Source: Endomicrobium sp.
GTDB taxonomy: Bacteria > Elusimicrobiota > Endomicrobiia > Endomicrobiales > Endomicrobiaceae
NCBI GenBank assembly: GCA_031290625.1
Contig: JAITND010000043.1
Location: forward strand, 1 to 32,614
DNA length: 32,614 nt
Direction of reading: 5' to 3'
Every line of letters starts with the position of its first letter. Positions within the stretch are counted from its first letter, which is position 1. Below the pieces are notes generated by a model. The model saw only the letters and a program-made list of their open reading frames with translations, made no database searches and was not told the origin of the DNA. This document shows, one piece after another, positions 24,129-31,147 of the stretch. The position numbers and the translations under genes are program-made.

Positions 24129-25121
24129 ATGAAAATAACTGTTTTGGGTGCTGGCTCGTGGGGGGCGACTTTAGCCGTTCTTTTGGCTGACAACGGACAT
24201 AAGGCAACTATTTGGGAGTTTGATGCAAAAAGGGCGGAAGATTTAAATAACAGAAAAATAAAACCGTTTGAAGCTGGCGTTGAATTGCCAAAAGGAATAG
24301 CTGTAACTAACATTTTGGAAAGCGTTGAGGCTGCGGAAGCTGTTTTGTTTGCCGTTCCGTCGCACTATATGAGGTCTACGTGCGTTTTGTTAAAAGATAA
24401 CGATATATCGTTAAAAGACAAACTTATAATGAGCGTTACGAAAGGCGTTGAGAACGGAACTCTTTTAAGAATGTCTGAAGTGATAGAAGATGTTTTTAAC
24501 GGGGTTTATAACGACATAGCCGTTCTTTCAGGTCCTAGTCATGCCGAAGAAGTCTGCAGGAAAATTCCGACTGTCGTTACGTCGGCTTCTGTAAGTCTTG
24601 AAACTGCTGAAAAATGTAGAAATCTTTTTGTGAACGATTATTTCAGAGTTTATACTCAAGACGATATTGTCGGCGTGGAGATAGGCGCGGCGTTAAAAAA
24701 TGTTTTTGCCGTGGCTTCTGGGATAGTGGACGGTTTAAAATACGGCGACAACACTAAAGCCGCCATAGTTTCAAGAGGTTTGAGAGAACTTGTAAAAATA
24801 GGCGTTGTTTTAGGCGGAAAAGAGCAAACTTTTTACGGTTTGTCTGGTCTTGGCGATTTAATGGTTACTTGTTTTTCTAGACATTCAAGAAACAGAGCTG
24901 TCGGGCAAGCTGTCGGCGAAGGCATATCGTTGGAAGAAGCGCAAAATAGACTCGGCATGATAGCCGAAGGCGTAAAAAATGCAGTTAGCGCTTATGAGTT
25001 GGGCAAAAAACTTAATATAGAACTTCCAATAATAAACGAGGTTTACTACGTTTTGTTTGAAAATAAAAAACCTGTTGACGCAGTAAACGATTTGATGAAA
25101 AGAGACGCTAAACAGGAATAG
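24129..25121 (+). CDS. gpsA: Glycerol-3-phosphate dehydrogenase [NAD(P)+]
   Basis: GpsA reduces dihydroxyacetone phosphate to sn-glycerol-3-phosphate for phospholipid synthesis. The 330-residue protein has the Rossmann start TVLGAGSWGATLAVLLADNG, the LSGPSHAEEV block, the catalytic Lys region GVEIGAALKNVFAVASGIVD and GDNTKAAIVSRGL. The length is normal. It follows plsY without a gap (AAGAGG lies in the plsY end). With PlsY, PssA and Psd in this window, most of the phosphatidylethanolamine route is represented except PlsC and CdsA. Confidence 0.97.
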   Translation: MKITVLGAGSWGATLAVLLADNGHKATIWEFDAKRAEDLNNRKIKPFEAGVELPKGIAVTNILESVEAAEAVLFAVPSHYMRSTCVLLKDNDISLKDKLIMSVTKGVENGTLLRMSEVIEDVFNGVYNDIAVLSGPSHAEEVCRKIPTVVTSASVSLETAEKCRNLFVNDYFRVYTQDDIVGVEIGAALKNVFAVASGIVDGLKYGDNTKAAIVSRGLRELVKIGVVLGGKEQTFYGLSGLGDLMVTCFSRHSRNRAVGQAVGEGISLEEAQNRLGMIAEGVKNAVSAYELGKKLNIELPIINEVYYVLFENKKPVDAVNDLMKRDAKQE

Positions 25122-25132
25122 GGCGATAAAAA

Positions 25133-25393
25133 ATGACAAAGAACGATATAGCTGCAGCGTTATCAAAAGTTTTGAGTTCTAAAAAAGAGGCGGATTTAGC
25201 TGTCAATAAGGTTTTTGAAGAGATGGCAGTTGCGTTAAAAAATTCGGAAAAAGTAGTAATAACCGGTTTTGGTAGTTTTAATGCCTTTGAAACAAAAACA
25301 AAAAACAGCAGAAATCCCAAGACTGGGGAAAAACTTGTAATTGGTCCGATGAAAAAGATAAGGTTTAAGCCGTCAAAAGATTTTTTTGACTAG
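25133..25393 (+). CDS. hup: HU/IHF-family DNA-binding protein
   Basis: The 86-residue protein is a histone-like dimeric DNA-binding protein: MTKNDIAAALSKVLSSKKEA is the N-terminal helical part, VVITGFGSFNAFETKTK the saddle strands, and SRNPKTGEKLVIGP the DNA-inserting arm with its conserved RNPKTGE. It organises the nucleoid and bends DNA. It starts 11 bases after gpsA and is followed by the MerR-type gene 11 bases later, so all may be co-transcribed. HU versus IHF subtype cannot be settled by eye. Confidence 0.92.
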   Translation: MTKNDIAAALSKVLSSKKEADLAVNKVFEEMAVALKNSEKVVITGFGSFNAFETKTKNSRNPKTGEKLVIGPMKKIRFKPSKDFFD

Positions 25394-25404
25394 AGAGGAA
25401 ATGA

Positions 25405-25779
25405 ATGCCTCAAATTCCGCCTATACCTGACAAAGAGTATTTTTCTATAGGAGAAGCGTCTCAGATAACTCTTGTTCCCAAGCATACGTTGAGATATTGG
25501 GAAAATGAGTTCGGTTTATTGCGACCTGTTAGAAAAACTTCGGGGCGCAGGAAGTATCGTAAGGAAGAAGTTGAACTGGTTTTTAAGATTAAAGATTTGC
25601 TTTACAATCAAAAGTACAGTATAGAGGGCGCAAAGAAATATTTAATAGGCGATAAACGCAAAAAACGTAAAGATACGCAGAAAAATTTAGAATTTAATTT
25701 AGAGAATGTTTCCGACAACGAATTTTTACAAAATATTAAAGATGAGTTGAAACATATTTTAAAATTGCTAAAAAAGTAG
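25405..25779 (+). CDS. MerR-family transcriptional regulator
   Basis: The 124-residue protein has a winged helix-turn-helix typical of MerR: YFSIGEASQITLVPKHTLRY, then WENEFGLLRPVRKTSGRRKY with the conserved RYWE..F..L.P.R...GRR.Y. After it come a Lys-rich linker (KRKKRKDT) and a short coiled-coil tail (FLQNIKDELKHILKLLKK). It lacks the Cys or ligand domain of metal- or drug-sensing MerR proteins, so the signal is unknown. MerR genes of this short type directly behind an HU/IHF gene are a common pairing. It lies upstream of tRNA-Pro. Confidence 0.88.
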   Translation: MPQIPPIPDKEYFSIGEASQITLVPKHTLRYWENEFGLLRPVRKTSGRRKYRKEEVELVFKIKDLLYNQKYSIEGAKKYLIGDKRKKRKDTQKNLEFNLENVSDNEFLQNIKDELKHILKLLKK

Positions 25780-25858
25780 TATAATGTCGCGGTTGTAGCG
25801 AAAACCCATTAGCGGCATTCTTTCTTTTAGTTGAGCTTTTCCAAAAAGGAATTATGCT
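25780..25858 (+). promoter_or_regulatory. Candidate promoters for tRNA-Pro
   Basis: TAGTATAAT (hexamer 25780-25785) lies about 78 bases before tRNA-Pro and overlaps the end of the MerR gene. TTGAGC (25831-25836), 16 nt, TATGCT (25853-25858) is closer, but its predicted start would fall inside the tRNA. The first is the better candidate, giving a leader of about 70 bases. Confidence 0.4.
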
Positions 25859-25862
25859 AGAT

Positions 25863-25936
25863 CGGGGCGTGGCGCAGTTGGCTAGCGCACTCCCTTGGGG
25901 TGGGAGAGGTCGCTGGTTCAAGTCCAGTCGCCCCGA
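25863..25936 (+). tRNA. tRNA-Pro (anticodon GGG), element integration site
   Basis: The acceptor CGGGGCG pairs perfectly with CGCCCCG, with discriminator A. The anticodon arm CTCCC/GGGAG encloses TTGGGGT, giving anticodon GGG. The T arm reads CGCTGGTTCAAGTCCAG. CCA is not encoded. Its last ten bases, GTCGCCCCGA, are repeated at 30889-30898, so an element integrated here and restored the 3' end. Confidence 0.96.
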
Positions 25937-25943
25937 TTTCACG

Positions 25944-25982
25944 AAGGCTTGGAAAAAATCCTTATTTTTCAAGCCTTTTTTA
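25944..25982 (+). terminator. Rho-independent terminator after tRNA-Pro
   Basis: AAGGCTT (25944-25950) plus GAAAAA pairs with TTTTTC plus AAGCCTT (25965-25977), with one bulged G, and a T-run follows. It lies inside the element's left end, so the element brought its own terminator for the tRNA. Confidence 0.75.
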
Positions 25983-26051
25983 TTTGTAGACGACTGATAG
26001 ATAATTCATGATATATTCAAAATAATTGAAAATAACTCAAAATAACATTAC

Positions 26052-26069
26052 AAGACTAAAATAAGACTA
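26052..26069 (+). repeat. 18-bp repeat, left copy (candidate integrase arm site)
   Basis: AAGACTAAAATAAGACTA, itself containing AAGACTA twice, overlaps the stop of the restored integrase frame. The identical copy is at 30851-30868, in the same orientation. Confidence 0.7.
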
Positions 26070-26752
26070 ATTTCTGAGGGTTAATAAATCTACGGAATCC
26101 TTTAAGTGTTCTTTTGATAAGCGAGCGTATATCATTGTGGTTTTTACATCAGAATGCTCCAATAATGGCTTACGGTGTAAAGATTAATGCCGCCTATCAC
26201 AAGCCAGCTGGCAAACGTATGCCTGAGCGTATGAAATGAAGCATCTTTAATATTCGCTTTTTTGAAAATTTGTTTGATTGATGTCTGTAATGCAGACATA
26301 GACATATCGTCATTTTTATCTTTAAATAAATAATCGCGACCTTTTTTATTTTCAGGAATGTTTTTAATAAGATACTCTTTTAATTCTTTATTGAGTGGAA
26401 TTGTGCGGAATTCATAGTTTTTTGGAGTAAATCCGTGTTTTGGGTTTACAGATATGGTGTCTTTGCTAAAATCAATATCTTGAACTTGCAAATTAAACAC
26501 TTCGGACAACCTAAAACCTGTATACAACGAAATCATAATCATTGTTCTTAGTGAGCCTGAGGAAGCTTTTATAAGGTTTTGAGCTTCTTCTTTAGACAAA
26601 AAGCGGGGTTGCTTTAGCGGGATTTTTAGAGGTTTAATAGGTTTTGCTGGGTTTTCTGCTATATATACTTCCACTCTGCAGCTTTTGTAAATAAGGCTTT
26701 TATTGTGTCTAATTCTCTGTTTACACTTAATGGGGAGAGTGCGAAATGGCGA
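26067..26752 (-). pseudogene. Tyrosine recombinase/integrase, frameshifted and 5'-truncated
   Basis: The catalytic domain is clear: FLSKEEAQNLIKASSGSLRT, SLYTGFRLSEVFNLQVQDID with the first Arg, and FHTLRHTFASWLVIGG with HxxR. The last part is in another frame: after YTVS the true continuation is LLEHSDVKTTMIYARLSKEH, with the second His and the catalytic Tyr, ending at 26067. A further shift near 26665 separates the core-binding part, which reads LSVNRELDTIKALFTKAAEW in another frame. The first 60-100 residues are missing. So at least two frameshifts and a 5' loss inactivate the integrase that presumably used the tRNA-Pro site. Confidence 0.88.
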
Positions 26753-26961
26753 TACACGGGCTGCCTGATGGGGGTAGTATAACTGTTTACGAGCAAGCTG
26801 GAGATTCTTCTTGGACAGTCGCAACTACGGATGGGATAACGCTGTTTGTCATTATGTCCAAAGGGGAACTGAAACGCAAGTTAAGGGTTGTAAACGAAAG
26901 AATTAAGTTGATTTATAGCGGCGATACGATACCTGAAGGATTAGAGGCTAGATTACATTAA
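26746..26961 (+). CDS. Small element-borne protein, unknown
   Basis: A 71-residue open frame (MAIHGLPDGGSITVYEQAGD, then ELKRKLRVVNERIKLIYSGD and a C-terminal EGLEARLH) with GGGGAGAG upstream of ATG 26746. It overlaps the decayed 5' end of the integrase on the other strand. It resembles the small proteins found between tail and lysis genes of phages only in context; no motif is recognised. It may be a truncated fragment. Confidence 0.45.
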   Translation: MAIHGLPDGGSITVYEQAGDSSWTVATTDGITLFVIMSKGELKRKLRVVNERIKLIYSGDTIPEGLEARLH

Positions 26962-26991
26962 AACATTAGTTATTGAAAGAGGATAACAGTT

Positions 26992-27258
26992 ATGGGCGGA
27001 CTAGAGATAAGAGGGATTGAGGCAGATAGCGACGGGCATATTATGACAGATAAAGAAGCTCTAATGCAAAAGAAAATAAGAGAGAAATATTCATTAATTG
27101 ATGAAAGAAGGATAATCAGAAGTAAGGAGAGAGATAAAAAAGCGTTTAAGGAATATGACGATTATGCGGAGAAATGCATAAAGGAAGTAAACGACATGAT
27201 TTTTGAAAGGAGCAACCCCGGCAGATTTGAGTGGATAAAACATAAAGTTTGGGGATAA
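26992..27258 (+). CDS. Small charged helical protein, unknown, element-borne
   Basis: An 88-residue open frame with GAAAGAGG about nine bases before ATG 26992. It is highly charged and mostly helical (KEALMQKKIREKYSLIDERR, RDKKAFKEYDDYAEKCIKEV), with Trp in the C-terminal EWIKHKVWG. No family is recognised. It is intact and follows the previous small gene in the same direction, suggesting a small phage-type operon running up to about 27810. Confidence 0.5.
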   Translation: MGGLEIRGIEADSDGHIMTDKEALMQKKIREKYSLIDERRIIRSKERDKKAFKEYDDYAEKCIKEVNDMIFERSNPGRFEWIKHKVWG

Positions 27259-27270
27259 AAAAGGACAGCT

Positions 27271-27606
27271 ATGAACGTATCATTTGAGTTGGGGATAGGG
27301 ATTTTAATCAACTTGATAACGTTGGGGGGGGGGGGACCCTGATAAGATTATAAAGCAGGGGCTTATAGCGGCAGATTTTGTAAAGAACAAGTTAAAAGAC
27401 AAAGAACACGTATATTTGGAATTTGACAAAAGGAAAAACGCGACCAATACAACAGGCTGCTTGCTTATATTTATGAAGAAGACAAGGAAGAGTTAGAATA
27501 CATGATTAATTGGTTATTGTTAAAAGAAGGCTATGCGACAGTATTGACGTATTATCCTAATGTTAAATACAAAAACATATTCCAAAAAGCGCAGGAAAGA
27601 GGCTAA
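27271..27606 (+). pseudogene. Staphylococcal-nuclease-like fragment behind a 12-G tract
   Basis: ATG 27271 (AAAGGACAG upstream) starts a short hydrophobic peptide, MNVSFELGIGILINLITL, that enters 12 consecutive G (27324-27335) and stops at 27340. Removing one G joins it to DPDKIIKQGLIAADFVKNKL and VYLEFDKRK; a second shift in an A-run near 27440 leads to RDQYNRLLAYIYEEDKEE, then LLKEGYATVLTYYPN and NIFQKAQERG, ending at 27606. R-D-x-Y-x-R-L-L-A-Y plus L..EGYA and F..AQ is the C-terminal half of the SNase fold. The N-terminal half with DGDT is missing, so an active nuclease is unlikely. Confidence 0.6.
27324..27335 (+). repeat. Homopolymer of 12 G
   Basis: Twelve consecutive G inside an open frame of a low-GC genome, the longest G run seen in the window. 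Runs of this kind change length by slippage and are used for phase variation in other bacteria. Confidence 0.9.
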
Positions 27607-27645
27607 GAAAAATAAAACAGGCTTTTGGGCTGACAACGAGCTTTA

Positions 27646-27810
27646 ATGATAAATAAATTAAAGACAGCTTTAATTATAATTGCAATAGTTTTTATTGTCA
27701 GCTTGCTTTGGCAGAACAAGACAAAGCAGGATAGGCTTGAGAAGTTAATGTTTGAAAAAGGCGTTATGGCTGACAACATAAAAAGTCAGGCAGTGATTAT
27801 ACAGAGATAA
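27646..27810 (+). CDS. Small single-span membrane protein, element-borne
   Basis: A 54-residue protein with one membrane helix (ALIIIAIVFIVSLLW, about residues 8-22) and a basic, helical cytoplasmic or periplasmic tail (NKTKQDRLEKLMFEKGVMAD). There is only a weak ribosome-binding site before ATG 27646. Topology and position among small phage-like genes would fit a spanin or holin accessory protein, but no motif confirms it. The frame is intact. Confidence 0.45.
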   Translation: MINKLKTALIIIAIVFIVSLLWQNKTKQDRLEKLMFEKGVMADNIKSQAVIIQR

Positions 27811-27833
27811 GATTGTTTACAAGGAGAAGAAAA

Positions 27834-28264
27834 ATGGAAATAACGCTGGAAATAATAAAGGAAATATACGAAAGCAAGGAACTGGCGGGAGCAGTGAAAG
27901 CGATAGAAGTTGTGTTAAAACCAGCGTTAGATACTTGCCGCCCGAAGGGAAAGCGGAAATATCTGTTGATTTAGAAGGCAATACGAATTTGAAGATAAAG
28001 AGTTTTAGTCCTGCAGTAAACGGTATCTGTTCGCTTAATAGGTTGAAGGTTGGTATTAGTTCAAGATTTGCATATTGGGGAAGATATGGACTGGGAGTTG
28101 GTATTAATCTTTGCTGTAGTTGTAATAACAACAATTATAATACTGTCAAACCGTTTCTTTCGGTAGACCGCAGAATTTCAGATTTTGTCCCGTTTATGAG
28201 AAATACGACTGTAGGAATTGTTTACGATGGGGATTTCGTGATTGAATTATCTGTCTTTTTTTGA
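27834..28264 (+). pseudogene. Element-borne protein with beta-rich C-terminus, frameshifted
   Basis: ATG 27834 has a good AAGGAG and reads MEITLEIIKEIYESKELAGA then VKAIEVVLKPALDT. After one missing base near 27935 the next frame continues PPEGKAEISVDLEGNTNLKI, FSPAVNGICSLNRLKVGISS and VKPFLSVDRRISDFVPFMRN to a stop at 28262. The later part has alternating hydrophobic strands ending in Phe, like a small beta-barrel. In a third frame ATG 28087 encodes a short hydrophobic peptide (MDWELVLIFAVVVITTIIIL), perhaps a nested small membrane gene or chance. No family is recognised. Confidence 0.45.
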
Positions 28265-28265
28265 A

Positions 28266-28953
28266 TCAAAGAGTTCTTCCTGTATCGGTTGTGTCGGTCG
28301 CTTTATCAAACATATAGTTTTCATATTGCCAGCTTTTTGGCATTTTAAGTGTTCCGCACGGATTTGGTAAAAGTGAACTTAATAAAGTCTTTGACTTCAT
28401 TTTGTATCTTTTATGAGCATTGTTGATTAAGTCAATTGCAGGGTTATTGATAGGAGGTAAAACCGATATTATTTTTTCAGGGAAATTTCCTTTTATTGCT
28501 TTAATTGGCGGTATTAAATCGCTGTCCGCTGAAACTATTATTGCTTCGTCAAATGTATTCTTTGAGGCATTTTCAAATAAATGTATAGCTAAATTTACAT
28601 CTGTAAGTTTTTCTTCATGTGCAGTAAATTTTTTTGAACATAATGGGCAAAATTTTGTTTTTGATTTAAATTGTCCGTATATTATTTCAATATTAGTTCT
28701 GCATTGAAACAAAAGAGCTTTTATGTAAACTGTCTGTCTTTCGCGGGATTCTGGTTTCCATGAGAGTGCTGTAAAATATTTTATCCCTACAAGTTTCTCA
28801 AAAGAGGTATCTATTACAGCGGTTGCACATTGCAAGCAGGTCAAGCCATTTGCAATCATTGAAGCTAGGGTTTGCTTTAGTGCTTCTTTTTATTGAATGG
28901 TACAAATTGTATCCATCAATAAAGAACATTTTGCGATTTTTCGGTCGGCACAT
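28266..28953 (-). pseudogene. NYN/LabA-type ribonuclease domain protein (copy 2), frameshifted
   Basis: From ATG 28953 (GAGGGGG upstream) the minus strand reads CRPKNRKMFFIDGYNLYHSI, where IDGYN carries the first Asp of the NYN fold, and then KWLDLLAMC, running out of frame by 28800. The next frame gives KLVGIKYFTALSWK, RQTVYIKALLFQ, a Cys2 pair (FCPLCSKKF), EEKLTDVNLAIHLFENA and EAIIVSADSDLIPPIKAIKG, then LLSSLLPNPCGTL. All three acidic motifs are present but split by one frameshift near 28810-28840. The layout matches copy 1 at 21089. The family is thought to cleave RNA; the target is unknown. Confidence 0.75.
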
Positions 28954-29068
28954 ATACCCCCTCAACAAAAATCCCCAAGCCACTTTCGCAACTCGGGGGA
29001 ACAGCTAAAGCTATAAACAATAGCTGTGATGATGATAACATGATAATTGTTTTTATTGATTTTGTCAA
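28954..29068 (-). promoter_or_regulatory. Promoter and two-hairpin leader of NYN copy 2
   Basis: On the minus strand TTGACA (plus 29063-29068), 17 nt, TATCAT (29040-29045) form a near-consensus promoter. The leader folds ACAGCTA/TAGCTGT (about 29000-29027), then a CCCC/GGGG stem with GAAA at its tip, followed by ATTTTTG as in an intrinsic terminator, then GAGGGGG and ATG 28953. The layout parallels the leader of copy 1. Confidence 0.65.
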
Positions 29069-29091
29069 ATTTTAATTAATTTAGGAGAATT

Positions 29092-29485
29092 ATGAAACAA
29101 GACTTAGAATTATTATTAAAGAGAACTGCATTTAAAGCAGATTATACGATAGGCAATTGGGATATATTGGCTATGACGAACACAATAATACAGTAGAGAA
29201 TGTCCATTTTCTTTGCAATACGTTAGGACTTAGTAAAGACGAAACGATTGCTAATGGGAAGTACAAAGTGATAATTAACCTTAGTTATAAGTTCAATAGA
29301 GAATTACCGTTATTGCTAGACGTAAGCTATATGTACACAGAGGCAACTGCCCAAAGGGCACGCAAGAGGGTATTCTTGTTGGATTAAACGACAAAGCGGG
29401 CTGGGTTAGCAATTCCAGCCAATATGAGCAAAGGATTGTAGATTTGATTAAACAATATAGGGAATGTCGGGTGACGGTTGCATAG
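29092..29485 (+). pseudogene. DUF5675-like phage protein, frameshifted
   Basis: ATG 29092 (TTAGGAG upstream) starts KQDLELLLKRTAFKADYTIG, then the frame shifts near 29155 to GYIGYDEHNNTVENVHFLCN, with IANGKYKVIINLSYKF and RELPLLLDV. It shifts again near 29330 to HRGNCPKGTQEGILVGLNDK, then SNSSQYEQRIVDLIKQY, ending at 29483. The R..F...YTIG...., GxYxVxxxxSxxFxRxLPxLLDV, H.GN...T.GCILVG order is that of DUF5675, a phage-associated family of unknown activity. At least two frameshifts inactivate it. Confidence 0.65.
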
Positions 29486-29635
29486 CATATCTGATAAAAA
29501 AAGATAAATACGTAAAATTTCGCAAAAAGTTCATATTACAATACAATTTATTGATTTCCTAAATCTTAAAATGCTAAAAGCTAAATCAAATGGAAGTTTT
29601 TAACTTCTGTAATTTAATTAAAGGAGCAAAGATTT
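29486..29635. other. Short spacer without an assignable gene
   Basis: About 150 AT-rich bases between the DUF5675 relic and the small secreted gene. Only the ribosome-binding site AAAGGAGC of the next gene, at about 29620-29628, is recognisable. Confidence 0.5.
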
Positions 29636-29858
29636 ATGAACAAATGTTTTATGTTGTACTTTTGGAATTAGCAACGCTTATGCGGATTGGTGGGGTAGAA
29701 CTTGGAAAAACATAAAGAGAGAAATAACTAATGCCGTCCAACCTGTTGAAAAACTTATTAACAGGAATCAAAAAGAGATTTTGACGGTGCTAGGATTGAT
29801 AAAAACAGGACAAGACATAAAGGATTTGAAAGATTTAAAGGATTCGTTGACCAAATAA
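29636..29858 (+). pseudogene. Small secreted protein, frameshifted in the signal peptide
   Basis: ATG 29636 (AAAGGAGC upstream) reads MNKCFMLYFWN and stops. In the neighbouring frame the signal-peptide end TFGISNAYA is followed by DWWGRTWKNIKREITNAVQP, VEKLINRNQKEILTVLGLIK and a Lys/Asp-rich end, stopping at 29856. AYA-D is a good signal-peptidase site, so the ancestral product was a secreted helical protein of about 70 residues. A one-base loss near 29650 breaks it. The family is not recognised. Confidence 0.5.
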
Positions 29859-30004
29859 AGACAAAGAAAATTAAATATAGAGTGACGCATGAAAAATAAT
29901 GCAGATTATGTATAGCTTTCTATAAAGAACGGTGGCAATACAAGAAGTGATGAGAAAAAGAAAATAGAACGTCCTGAGAAAGAAATATTATAGGGGGTGG
30001 TGTA

Positions 30005-30680
30005 ATGAAAATATTTATTAAGATGTTTTTATCTACAGTATTGTTTATATTAGCTTTTACAACAAATATATTTGCTCTAGGTGACATATCTTTGGGTTCA
30101 AGGGTGTTTCCGTTGCGCATAAATGGTGTAGACAACATGCTTGTCAATGATGTCAAAGATACTGACGGAGACAGGAACTTGGTAATGGGTGCAATAGGTG
30201 CAGAGTATTTTCACGATGTTAAAGGTGGATTTAAAATAGGAGTGGGATTAGAAGATGCTAACACCGGTAGAATGAACTTAAGAATCGGCTAGAAATAAAG
30301 ACAAATCCCAACGATGTTGATGGAAACTACGAAGTGTCATTAAAATCCGTTATGTTAGGCGGAAGTTACAATGAAAGTATAGGTGATAAAATTGATGTAA
30401 ATAGTAAATTATTTTTTGGTTCTGGTCGGGCTAATTTTAAATCAGAATTCTCTTTAAAAGAAAATAAAGAAATAGTCGATTCAAAGAAAATCAATGAAAA
30501 CGCCGATTGTTTTATAGCGGAGTTGTCAGTAGGAGTACGATATTTCTTTACAAAGACAAAGAAATTTGGAGTAGGAGTTGATTTAGGATATAGATACATA
30601 CCGAAAGTAGTACTGTCAAAAACATAGAATTAAATTCTTCAGGAATAATATCCACATTAGGTTTAATCTACAAAATATAA
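30005..30680 (+). pseudogene. Outer-membrane beta-barrel protein, frameshifted twice
   Basis: ATG 30005 (AGGGGGTGG upstream) begins a signal peptide (MKIFIKMFLSTVLFILAFTT, cleavage near IFA-LG) followed by GDISLGSRVFPLRI and MGAIGAEYFHDVKGGFKIGV. The frame stops at 30290; the next gives SLKSVMLGGSYNES, SKLFFGSGRANFKSE, AELSVGVRYFFTKTKKFGVG and VDLGYRYIPK to 30625. A third ends SSGIISTLGLIYKI at 30678, a typical last strand. Alternating hydrophobic strands fit an 8-stranded barrel of about 220 residues. Two frameshifts make it a pseudogene. For an integrated element the cargo is unusual. Confidence 0.65.
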
Positions 30681-30735
30681 AAGAAGAAGAGATTAAAAAT
30701 GAAATACTATCAATATAACTATTGTCGGAGATAAA

Positions 30736-30810
30736 ATGTTCGTTAAAATGTTAACAGGAAAATATGTTGTGAGATACTACAAGGGATTGAAAAATTATTA
30801 CAAAGTTTAG
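30736..30810 (+). CDS. Possible 24-residue peptide near the right end of the element
   Basis: ATG 30736 has CGGAG upstream and encodes FVKMLTGKYVVRYYKGLKNY followed by YKV and a stop. It is basic and aromatic-rich. It may be a small element gene or the stub of a larger one; nothing else in 30681-30850 looks coding. Confidence 0.25.
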   Translation: MFVKMLTGKYVVRYYKGLKNYYKV

Positions 30811-30850
30811 TATAATAATAGATATAGAATGTATTGGATTTTGGAGTTGT

Positions 30851-30868
30851 AAGACTAAAATAAGACTA
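30851..30868 (+). repeat. 18-bp repeat, right copy (candidate integrase arm site)
   Basis: AAGACTAAAATAAGACTA, identical to 26052-26069 and in the same orientation, 20 bases before the right core repeat at 30889-30898. Confidence 0.7.
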
Positions 30869-30888
30869 TTTGAGGAGAGAAAAATACT

Positions 30889-30898
30889 GTCGCCCCGA
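30889..30898 (+). repeat. Right attachment core of the tRNA-Pro element
   Basis: GTCGCCCCGA repeats the last ten bases of tRNA-Pro (25927-25936). In this AT-rich region a GC-rich 10-mer matching a tRNA end, next to the paired 18-bp repeat, is strong evidence for attR. Confidence 0.78.
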
Positions 30899-30900
30899 CG

Positions 30901-31059
30901 CTTAAAAATACCGACGACATTGAACTTCTTAAAGCAAAACAACGAGAAGGAATAATAGAGTTCTATAAACAGTATGTAATACAAGCAACAAAACAAGACT
31001 ATAAAATAAATGGGATTAAAAGATATATGATAACTGCAACAAATATTCAAATTTGGTAA
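30901..31059 (+). pseudogene. Coding remnant just outside the element, unidentified
   Basis: An open frame without a start reads LKNTDDIELLKAKQREGIIE, then FYKQYVIQATKQDYKINGIK and RYMITATNIQIW to a stop at 31057. It is protein-like but has no recognisable family. It is the first sequence to the right of the core repeat, so it may be the remains of what lay behind tRNA-Pro before integration, or of an earlier insertion. Confidence 0.3.
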
Positions 31060-31072
31060 AATCTGAGAGGAC

Positions 31073-31135
31073 AGCGATGACGGAGCGATTAAAAATTATG
31101 ACTTGGTAGAGATAATTTTTCTCGGCATCGTCGCT
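31073..31135. other. Imperfect stem-loop before the radical SAM gene
   Basis: AGCGA (31073-31077) and TCGCT (31131-31135) flank a perfect inner stem AAAAATTAT (31091-31099)/ATAATTTTT (31112-31120) with GAG and CTC beside it. It could be a structured leader, or a degraded palindromic repeat like the one before der. A 10-codon frame (MTERLKIMTW) starts inside it at 31083 or so; it has an AGAGG upstream but nothing else to support it. Confidence 0.35.
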
Positions 31136-31147
31136 TCTTGATCCCAT

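Larger units (their letters stand above)
25927..30898 (+). mobile_element. Decayed integrative element (prophage-like) in tRNA-Pro
   Basis: The element is bounded by a 10-bp direct repeat GTCGCCCCGA: at the tRNA-Pro 3' end (25927-25936) and at 30889-30898. An identical 18-bp repeat AAGACTAAAATAAGACTA lies inside each end (26052-26069 and 30851-30868), as expected for integrase arm sites. A tyrosine integrase, transcribed toward the tRNA, is next to the left end. The cargo is small phage-like genes, most of them frameshifted. At about 5 kb it is a remnant, not a working element. Confidence 0.82.

Noticed and set aside
28823-29008. Plus-strand frame opposite the start of NYN copy 2
   Set aside because: It lacks a ribosome-binding site and runs through the leader hairpins of the minus-strand gene.
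31083-31115. Ten-codon frame (MTERLKIMTW) as a RiPP precursor for the radical SAM gene
   Set aside because: It is too short for a leader-core precursor, overlaps a stem-loop and has no Cys-rich or repeated core.
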